Assembly (NCBI RefSeq): GCF_050436995.1
Contig: NC_134763.1
Location: 2,294,001-2,358,000, forward strand
Source: Anticarsia gemmatalis
Lineage: Eukaryota; Arthropoda; Insecta; Lepidoptera; Erebidae
DNA: 64,000 nucleotides
Direction of reading: 5' to 3'
The translations under genes and the position numbers were made by a program. The notes beneath the pieces are model-generated. The model had not been told where the DNA came from. It saw only the letters and a list, made by a program, of their open reading frames with translations, and searched no databases. This document shows, one piece after another, positions 56,651 through 64,000 of the stretch. How positions within the stretch are numbered: the first letter of the stretch is position 1; every line of letters starts with the position of its first letter.

Positions 56651-59600
56651 AAATTATCGGAAAAAATCATGAATCTGTCATTGACAATGTCAAAATAACA
56701 GCTGATTTTTGCTTTTCTCTTCTCTTTTCCTTTAAAAGCAAAGAAAATATTAATAAAGAAAATATAAATAATATGAATTTATAAAGCCAGTACAAGGCAT
56801 CATAAAAGCTGAAGTAAAATTACGGATTTTTTCAAAAACATATATTTTAATAACTTCTTAGTGGCAGCCCTAAGGCGAAACCGCCAGAACGCCGTATATG
56901 TATAATAATAATATGAATCATGAAGAACCTAAGCGAAGCTGACAGAACGCGTTCGGATCCCTCGGCAACGCTCGGGCTTCGTGAGTGCGCCGCCGCGACG
57001 TCCCTGTCAACTGCTGACAGCCCGTCATTTTTCTATTGTGTTTTTGTATAATTTGTTGTAAATTTATTGTAAATTTGTATTTCTTTTTTGTTGTATGTCT
57101 AGTTTTAAGTGTACAAACAATGGCAGCAACTCGGAGGTAAGCACAAGTCAACCTTCCACATCGGGTGAAGGTCTAGCCGTTTGCCCTTTCTGCCCCCAAG
57201 CTCGCTCGTTTAAGGGTGTGAGGGGTTTGAAGATACATTTGGGTCGAATGCATAAATCCCAGAATGTGTTTTCAAACTCCTCCACTTTGCAGTTAAGACA
57301 ATCTGATACAGATATTATTCAAATTCCCTTTTGGCAAACATTAACAAAGCTAAAAAATTCCGTTCCGGTTTTAAAAAGAATTCCCCGTGGCGCGAGGCCT
57401 TCCGTGGCAAAAAATTTGGCACAATGCATTGGCCTCGTCGTTCGGGAGAATTCTGTCACAGCTTGGAAGCAGCTTCTCACTTTCCCTTATAGAATACTAC
57501 ATATTCCCAATTTTCGATCCAACCAAAAATCTTTAACATCCCAAATTAAAGAAAACTGTCTTTTTTCGGCCCTTGATTTTGAACCCAAATTTTCAACCTT
57601 CAGCAGTAAATCAATTTTTAGTTATGTGGAATCAAAATTAAGGGAAGGTGATATAAGGGGGGCAGCTAGACTTTTATTTAGCGATGATGTGGTGGCGCCT
57701 TGCTCTCCTGAAACACTTGCTGGTTTGGAGAGCAAACACCCGGTGCCAGGGGATGGTCTTTCCTTCCCAGATCCACCAGACACTAATGATTACATAAGCA
57801 TTGTAGCCAAGGACGTCATTATGGCTGTTAATTCTTTCAGGAGTGGCTCTGCCGGTGGCCTCGACGGTTTAACGCCGCAGCACTTAAAAGACCTGCTGTG
57901 TTCTACCGCCGGGGAGGCTGGCGATTCGCTGTTGAGGGAGTTAACGGCCTTAATTAATTTAATGCTCTCCGGCGGTGTGACTGATGGCATCATTGATATT
58001 TTGTATGGGGCCAATCTGTGTGCCCTACGCAAGAGCGATGGTGGCATCCGTCCCATCGCCGTAGGTTGTACATATCGGCGGATGGCAGCCAAAATAGCTT
58101 GTTATTATTTTCATGACGCTTTTTCAGATAAACTACAGCCCCTGCAGCTCGGCTATGGATCCAGAGGGGGCTGTGAGGCTGCCATCCACGCCCTAGCGAC
58201 GTACCTTGACCGCGAGGAAGGACAGGTCATCCTGAAGGTTGACGTTAAAAACGCCTTCAATTCGGTTAACCGGGACACCTTGTTGACTGAAATTAAAAAG
58301 GAAGCTCCCAAAATTTTCAGTTTTCTTTGGCAATGTTATCGACAACCATCAAAATTATTGTATAAAGACCACCTTTTAGAATCAGCAGTGGGATGTCAAC
58401 AAGGTGACCCACTTGGACCAGCCATTTTCAGTTTGGCAATACAACCAATCATTCGGCAGCTAAATTCAAAATTCAACGTTTGGTATTTAGATGACGGAAC
58501 TCTTGGAGGTGATTTAGAAACAGTTTTAAAGGATTTGGAATTTCTAAAAATAAATTTTTCAAAAATCGGTTTAGAACTTAACACAAGCAAATGCGAAATT
58601 TATCTTTCCGACTCAGTTGATAAAAATTTGGCCCTCTCAAAATTTAATATTTTAGCTCCTAATATCAAAATTGTTAAAAAGGATTCTCTTCGCCTCCTTG
58701 GGTCTCCCATCTTTGACGATGCTTTTAATTTTTTCATAGACGAAAAAATACAAAATTTTTGTAAAGTTTCGGACCGCCTGGAAAAAATTAACATTCATTC
58801 GGCTTTTACAATTATCCGGTACTGTCTTTTTGTCCCTAAATTTACCCACGTAATTAGATCTACACATTTTTGGAAACATTTAACACTTTTAGGAAAAATA
58901 GACAAAATTATTGAAAATACAGTCAGCAAAATTTTAAATTTAGCCATGAACGACCGAGTGTGGCTTCAGGTGAGCTTACCCGTTCGCCTGGGCGGCCTCG
59001 GCGTTCGCAAAATTACTGATGTGAGTTTACCAGCTTTTTTGGCCTCAGTCCACAGCACTGAAGTTTTAACCAGGAAGATTCTAGAACCCTTAAAACTGGT
59101 TAATTCCGAGGTGCTTTGTAAGACTGACGCCTTAAATGCCTGGAAAATGGCTTGTCCAAATATAGATGCTCCCACTAACCCTTCCTGCCAAAGACAGTGG
59201 GACGTGCCGCTCTGCGCCAAGGTAAGGCAGTCCCTTCTGGACAGCACTTCCACTGCCGCAGAGCGCGCGCGCCTTCTGGCTGTGGGTGAGTGGGAATCGG
59301 GTTTATGGCTGCAGGCTCTCCCGTCGTCCAATGTAGGGTCTATGTTGGACGACGCCACCTTCCGACTTGCTGCCTGCCTCCGTGTAGGGGCACCTTGTGT
59401 ATCTCCGCACCGCTGTCATTGCGGTGTACTAGTCGACAACCTCGGACATCACGGCCTCTCCTGTAGTAGGAGCGCCGGCCGCATTTCACGTCATTGCAGC
59501 TTAAATGACATAATTCGTCGTGCTCTTGTCACCGCCGGCGTGCCAGCTGTTCTTGAACCTAATGGGCTGGCACGTGACGATGGCAAGAGACCTGATGGTA

Positions 59601-60173
59601 TGTCGTTGCTACCTTGGAAGATGGGTAGGCCTTTGGTATGGGACGCAACTTGCGTCGATACCCTTGCGCCATCACATCTTCCTAGCACGTCGATTTGCTC
59701 CGGCGCTGCTGCTGCAGCTGCAGAGTCCCTCAAACGGCGCAAATATGCAAATCTTATTGGTGATTGCATATTTGAGCCGTTCGGAGTTGAGACGATGGGG
59801 TCGTGGGGTCCGAGTGCAAAAAAAATTTTCTTTGATATCTCTCGCCGAATAATCAGCACGACACGTGACCAGAGGGCTGGCCTTTACTTAGGGCAAAGAA
59901 TAAGCATTGCCATTCAACGTGGCAATGCTGCCAGCCTTCTGGGCACGTTACCCGGGGACGGCGATGCGGAGATATTTTATGATGCCTTATTTTAATTTTA
60001 ATTTTATTTATGTTTAGTTCCTTTATTATTATTATTTTTTTTTTTTCGTTTGTACATATAAAATTATTATTTAATGTATTAATTTAATGTTTAGTTCTAG
60101 TTAATTATCTATAATATGTAATGATTGATTTTAATAAACTATCAGTATTATAAAAAAAAAAAAATTATCGGAA
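56651..60173 (+). mobile_element. Complete endonuclease-type non-LTR retrotransposon with target duplication
   Basis: AAATTATCGGAA occurs at 56651-56662 and 60162-60173; the core ATTATCGGAA is unambiguous, while the first A residues of the right copy may belong to the tail. Between them lie about 430 bp of 5' sequence, one intact 966-codon frame, a 3' UTR of about 150 bp with AATAAA near 60133, and a poly(A). The intact frame and matching duplications point to recent insertion. The architecture is that of the R2/NeSL/R4 group (RLE-type), yet the target is ordinary AT-rich DNA, not rDNA. Confidence 0.88.
57095..59995 (+). CDS. Reverse transcriptase with restriction-like endonuclease (retrotransposon protein)
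   Basis: The 966-residue single-ORF protein should make cDNA at a nick cut by its own endonuclease. Parts in order: a C2H2 finger at residues 30-53 (CPFC, with H48 and H53) for nucleic acid binding; reverse transcriptase with GSAGGLDGLTPQHL (251-264), KVDVKNAF with catalytic D383, GCQQGDPLGP (433-442) and YLDD (464-467); a thumb-like region to about 640; a CHC-H-C finger at 774-790 (CHCGVLVDNLGHHGLSC); and a PD-(D/E)XK-like endonuclease with KRPDG (831-835) and VWDATCVD (848-855). All catalytic residues I can identify are present. The start is the first ATG of the long frame. No AP-type endonuclease and no separate gag frame are seen. Similar proteins are, as I recall, widespread in animals and often annotated only as uncharacterised. 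A host-domesticated gene is an alternative, but the target duplication and poly(A) argue for a mobile copy. Confidence 0.9.
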   Translation: MSSFKCTNNGSNSEVSTSQPSTSGEGLAVCPFCPQARSFKGVRGLKIHLGRMHKSQNVFSNSSTLQLRQSDTDIIQIPFWQTLTKLKNSVPVLKRIPRGARPSVAKNLAQCIGLVVRENSVTAWKQLLTFPYRILHIPNFRSNQKSLTSQIKENCLFSALDFEPKFSTFSSKSIFSYVESKLREGDIRGAARLLFSDDVVAPCSPETLAGLESKHPVPGDGLSFPDPPDTNDYISIVAKDVIMAVNSFRSGSAGGLDGLTPQHLKDLLCSTAGEAGDSLLRELTALINLMLSGGVTDGIIDILYGANLCALRKSDGGIRPIAVGCTYRRMAAKIACYYFHDAFSDKLQPLQLGYGSRGGCEAAIHALATYLDREEGQVILKVDVKNAFNSVNRDTLLTEIKKEAPKIFSFLWQCYRQPSKLLYKDHLLESAVGCQQGDPLGPAIFSLAIQPIIRQLNSKFNVWYLDDGTLGGDLETVLKDLEFLKINFSKIGLELNTSKCEIYLSDSVDKNLALSKFNILAPNIKIVKKDSLRLLGSPIFDDAFNFFIDEKIQNFCKVSDRLEKINIHSAFTIIRYCLFVPKFTHVIRSTHFWKHLTLLGKIDKIIENTVSKILNLAMNDRVWLQVSLPVRLGGLGVRKITDVSLPAFLASVHSTEVLTRKILEPLKLVNSEVLCKTDALNAWKMACPNIDAPTNPSCQRQWDVPLCAKVRQSLLDSTSTAAERARLLAVGEWESGLWLQALPSSNVGSMLDDATFRLAACLRVGAPCVSPHRCHCGVLVDNLGHHGLSCSRSAGRISRHCSLNDIIRRALVTAGVPAVLEPNGLARDDGKRPDGMSLLPWKMGRPLVWDATCVDTLAPSHLPSTSICSGAAAAAAESLKRRKYANLIGDCIFEPFGVETMGSWGPSAKKIFFDISRRIISTTRDQRAGLYLGQRISIAIQRGNAASLLGTLPGDGDAEIFYDALF

Positions 60174-60680
60174 TATCTAAATGATGTACAGAAACTCTTT
60201 ACTAATATCGCTTTACTGTCATTCCTTACACCATCACCAGTAACGTGATAATTTCAGTCCAGTTAAGGCTCAAAATCTACGATTATTTGTGTATTCACCC
60301 ACACCTCCTGCGTCCTTTTAATTTGAAAATATTGCCAAGTAATTGCCAAAATAAAGTGCGCGATACATTTAAGATGGGGTATTTATTTACCATTATTTAT
60401 GTCGTCCAATGATAAGGAATTATGGGGTAATCTGGGGTAAGTTTATGGTGGTTACGGTTTATCGGGGTATAAAATGATTATTGGGGTTTTCGTGTAAAGA
60501 TTGCTTCTTTGTTATGTTATAAAGGATAGTAGGGATGACTAACTAAACGAGTTGGTAATTTTAAAATTGAAAAAATGCAGTTCTTTTTACTTTTTCACTA
60601 GTAACTTAACAGGTAAGTAAGTGAAAAATCCTAAGGCGAATGTAAATTTAATTTTCGGTAATTACTGTATTTTTTTTAAA
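60174..60680. other. Non-coding DNA without recognised features
   Basis: No gene or named repeat after the retrotransposon. Confidence 0.4.
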
Positions 60681-60903
60681 TCAAAGTGAATGATTCCGAT
60701 TGATTTCATTTCAAGTTCGTTTGCCAAGACAAAAGCCTTCGGGCGGCTTTGAACCATTTTGTAAAATACATGTAAAATAGTGATATTCAGCTGCATTCGG
60801 CATGACTGGAAGCTGACTCTAACATATTTAGAATGAAGCCTAGGATGATGATGATGATGACCCACTTTAACATTAGGTTGACCGCAAACAGATAAAACCA
60901 AAA
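60681..60903 (+). repeat. CR1/Zenon-like 3' ends, joined tail to tail
   Basis: GGGCGGCTTTGAACCATTTT, ATTCAGCTGCATTCGGCATG and ACTGGAAGCTGACTCTAACA, then GATGATGATGATGATGA, form a plus-strand copy with an ATG-repeat tail. Directly after, TTAGGTTGACCGCAAACAGA is the complement of the family end seen at 12764-13023, so a second minus-strand fragment abuts it. Confidence 0.6.
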
Positions 60904-62430
60904 AAAAAAATACATTTCAAATTATTTACCTCTTTCCGCCGCAATAACTTAACCGCTAGATTTATGATCTATTTAATTACATCCTTAATTAGTCGGGATG
61001 AAACGATGAATGCCAATAAGTCACGTTGAATGGACGCAATTAAAGGGTGCTTTTATTGAGACAAACATGTTTAGTGCATCTGTCTGTCGGTGATGTAGGT
61101 GGCTTGGAGTGGTTTAATGTTGGATATGGAATTTAAAATAGCACCTTAAATAGAAACGTATTTTTGATAAAAAAATGCTGACTAAGGATACATAAAATAT
61201 ATAAAAAGGCTAAGTTTAAGCTCGAATATTTTTCTTCGCTTTGTTCAAATTGGACGTATTTTTTTTTTTAATTAGTTAAGTAGGTAATTGTGTCAAATAG
61301 ATAGATAGATTTTCGCATAAAAATCAATAAGTATAGATAACCAACTTGCTCACTGCGAATTATCTCAATGTTATGAGACTATTTAAGTTCACTTTTGTGG
61401 ATTTTACGCAAAATATTTTTAACTCAATAAACTTTAGTTCTCAGAACCACTGACCAAAAGGCACGGACGTGAAAAAGATTTCAACTATTTTTTTTTTGTA
61501 TATTTACAATTTTGTATCACCAAAACATAACTACATTCCAAACGAAAACATGACACACACAGCATGATTACACCCCAAAACAAAACCAACACTAAACTCC
61601 TTTACTCAGCATTGCATAACATACAAATATGATACCACCCAACATGCAATCGAAGCAAACCGGCCAATTTATTCCAAAGGGAGGAAAATGCTGAGTACAG
61701 GCTCTCTAAATAATTCACCGCAGTAGGCTTGCCGTTAACAGGTCATAATAATTACCATTTTATAGCTCATAAGGTTCTAACGGCCCCGTCAGAAGTCATA
61801 AAGTAAAAAAATGCAACTTTTTTTTGCGAAAAGGAAAATATTTATGGACGAAATTGTGCTGTAAAAAGTATATAAAATGAAAAGTTATTTAAGGATTTTG
61901 CTTTAAATATGAAATGTTAAATAATATATTATTTTTAGCAACACGATTTTAACCGCATTTTGTTGGCAATCTAGCCGATTTTACCCTAATTTTATTCACA
62001 ATATAATAATTGCCGCGGCGTCTTCCATGCTATTTTTGGCTGAAATAAGAACTTTCTACTTAAACAAAATTTAATTCAATCTAGGTTTATTTTTCCAAAC
62101 CTGTTCAGCCATTATATTATATACATCCCACAAAAGGACGTATAATAATAATAAGCTTCTATTTCAGACCACAAAGGTCCATACGTTATAGCGTGAGTAA
62201 ATTTTGTGTACAAAAGAAACAAACCAGAGAGTCCGGAGGCATAAACTATGCTCACGTAAGACGCACTGTATATAATACAAGTTGACTTGTTTCAATTCTC
62301 AACAATTGTTCTTATCCATTTTCGTATACTCCAGTGTCAACCAAGGCATTAAGCCATGAATCTAACGGAGGCTTTATAAATCACGCGACAAAATAATTAC
62401 CCAATAAAATGAGAATATACACGAGGTTAT
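60904..62430. other. Gene-free stretch, partly of mixed composition
   Basis: No gene or named repeat. The blocks 61000-61110, 61660-61800 and 61970-62050 have few long A/T runs and resemble conserved non-coding sequence in texture. This is an impression, not a measurement. Confidence 0.4.
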
Positions 62431-62464
62431 TGACCTTAAAGGTCAACAATGGAAGGTCACGACC
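62431..62464. promoter_or_regulatory. Nuclear-receptor-like half-site cluster
   Basis: TGACCT-TAA-AGGTCA (62431-62445) is an everted pair of perfect half-sites. A third, GAAGGTCA, follows at 62452-62459, inside GGTCACGACC. Insect receptors of the FTZ-F1, HR3/HR38 and EcR/USP types bind AGGTCA-type half-sites. No gene is visible nearby to be the target. Confidence 0.35.
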
Positions 62465-63502
62465 ATAGGCATTTATGTCCGTTTTAATAGATAGCTTAGT
62501 AAATCAATATTGAAGTTTAATTTTTGAAAGTTATTAAATAAGCTGAATGGGAGGAATTTATTAGTAACATTGTGGTATTGAGAAATAGATCTTTTATGGG
62601 AATAGACGAAAATTAAATGTATTTTTCTTAAGCAGCACACGTCATCACCCGGTTCGGTCAAATTTGCAAATATTTGCAGTATTATGGTGCAGTCTACATC
62701 TGTGTTTAGTTTTAAATATATTTCTGAAAAATTCCTGATTGGCATTTTGCTTCACAAAAGTTACAAAATGCTTGCAAAACCTAATATTGGTAGCTATAGA
62801 TATTGGTCTTAGGTCTAGTTTATCGCTAAACGCACCCAATGCTATTAATAGCCACATATCACAATCATGCAAACTACGACAAAATTATTAAAAAAATTGA
62901 TACAGATTGGAAATGAAACCCTAAACTACTCCATTCACTCATCCCATAACACAATTAATAAAATAATGATCCAGTTCTTTATCACTTAAACCATAAAACC
63001 ATCACATTATCATTCTTCTATCAAATCTCCCACATAGCGCAATAAACCATAAGCCATTGACACCATAAATATCCCATAGAACAACGCGACCACATTAATT
63101 CCCGTTGATATGGGAAAAATATGTTTTTCAATAATTACATGCCATAAATTTTTGGTGATTTACTCGCACTGGACTATTTATGAGTTTATGATGATATAGA
63201 TATTTTATTATGGGGTTTTAGTATCTCAAGTGATAAGTGATTATCATTACTGTAATGTAAAATTCTTTGTTTTATAAAAATCTATATTTTTAATTCTTAA
63301 GTTTTTATAAATCAGGAACCTACTACCTAAAAGCTGCAGATTTGCCCGCAAAATAAAAAAGCTTATCAGGTTTGTCTTTCCGTAGCATAATTGTAGCACT
63401 TTGCTATGTCAAATTATATACGAAAAGGTTCAGCCGTTTTCTACCTAAAAGCGAATACATTTTCACGTTTGTTAAACAAGTGTTGTGGTATAGATTCACA
63501 AA
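62465..63502. other. Non-coding DNA without recognised features
   Basis: No gene or named repeat. Confidence 0.4.
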
Positions 63503-63631
63503 ATGTGTTGCGCAGTAAATCCATGCAAAGGAGATCATCCACGCTCCATACATTTTTGGGCCTTTTTTCAAAGTGCCGGCCAACAAAAAAAAGTGGCATG
63601 TATCGATAGAGCTAGCCATTTGAAGCAATAG
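63503..63631 (+). pseudogene. Possible THAP-like zinc-finger start, very weak
   Basis: A 42-codon frame begins MCCAVNPCKGDHPRSIHF after AAA context. The spacing of the first cysteines recalls THAP domains, but the later C-x2-H and the AVPTIF-type signature are missing. It may be chance or the stump of a transposon gene. Confidence 0.15.
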
Positions 63632-63963
63632 TTAGTATGGCACGAAACCGGTAGGATCGCTTTGAACCGAGTTATACAGGTTTAAAGATTCATTATATTC
63701 AAACATTAATTCATTTTTGAAAGTGCTGTGAAACATAAAATAATGATTGATTTTGCTAGAATTAACAATCTAAAGCAAACGACCACTCTGAAGTTGATTT
63801 AAGGTCGTAAGCACACGTATCAACTCGGAAACGGGTCGTCACCGTATCAACTCGAGCTCATCAGTATTATTTGTATGTAATTCCCTACTGTAACACACTT
63901 ATCGGAATCGTTATGTGATCGCCCCGGCTCACGACCATAGGAGTGGTTCGTATGCGTATTACG
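63632..63963. other. Non-coding DNA without recognised features
   Basis: No gene is recognised. TATGCGTATTACGCATA (63951-63967) is a 17-bp palindrome at the junction with the next element. Confidence 0.4.
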
Positions 63964-64000
63964 CATACACCAGCACCCAGGGTGGAGTGCAGGACTATGT
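63964..64000 (-). mobile_element. 3' UTR of an R1-like LINE running off the window
   Basis: CATACACCAGCACCCAGGGT and GGAGTGCAGGACTATGT parallel 19218-19255 (CATACACCTGCACTCTGGGT, GAGTGCAGGGTTATGTGG), the end of the LINE 3' UTR in the same orientation. The body would lie beyond 64000. Confidence 0.7.

Noticed and set aside
57790..59859. Several minus-strand reading frames of 64-130 codons opposite the retrotransposon gene
   Set aside because: They are antisense shadows of the 966-codon frame; the sense frame contains all recognisable motifs.

Overview
The window looks like AT-rich nuclear DNA of a moth or butterfly, most likely a noctuoid moth. The evidence is a protein-coding gene with short exons and GT-AG introns, one nuclear tRNA gene, and a dense layer of repeats of lepidopteran type: tRNA-headed SINEs, non-autonomous Helitrons that start TCTATACTAATATTATAAA and end CTAG, R1-like LINE fragments and CR1/Zenon-like 3' ends. 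The lineage call rests on recalled repeat types, not on a search.

Layout. Positions 1-10.6 kb are gene-free and repeat-rich: SINEs, Helitrons, MITE-like inverted-repeat elements, and a 1.3 kb element at 8201-9489 with perfect inverted ends. Inside that element lies a relic of the C-terminus of a retrotransposon whose complete relative sits at the other end of the window. Positions 10610-17276 hold the only clear host protein gene, an 11-coding-exon homologue of IQ and AAA domain-containing protein 1 (IQCA1/DRC11), a subunit of the axonemal nexin-dynein regulatory complex. All splice phases close to give one 809-residue protein. A CTCF-like motif lies about 1.35 kb past the stop codon.

Positions 17.7-41 kb are gene-poor. 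They hold a 5'-truncated R1-clade LINE with a 13-bp target duplication (19159-20262), several Helitrons (one apparently chimeric), MITEs and long stretches without recognisable features. A tRNA-Leu(AAG) gene lies at 41303-41384 on the minus strand. Positions 42-49.6 kb carry more SINEs and MITEs and one exon-like reading frame of unknown identity. Positions 49.6-53.4 kb are a large element with inverted ends, containing a decayed LINE gag gene and a possible transposase tail. Positions 56651-60173 hold an apparently complete, intact non-LTR retrotransposon: one 966-residue protein with zinc finger, reverse transcriptase and restriction-like endonuclease, a poly(A) end and a target duplication. 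The last 4 kb are mostly unassigned, with a nuclear-receptor-like site cluster near 62.4 kb and the 3' end of a second R1-like LINE running off the window.

Apart from DRC11 and the tRNA, nearly everything recognisable is transposable-element biology. The two best candidates for something undescribed are the intact endonuclease-type retrotransposon with its displaced relic, and the pair of inverted-repeat elements (8201-9489 and 49620-53424) that share CG ends, ATAT flanks and arrays of subterminal motifs.
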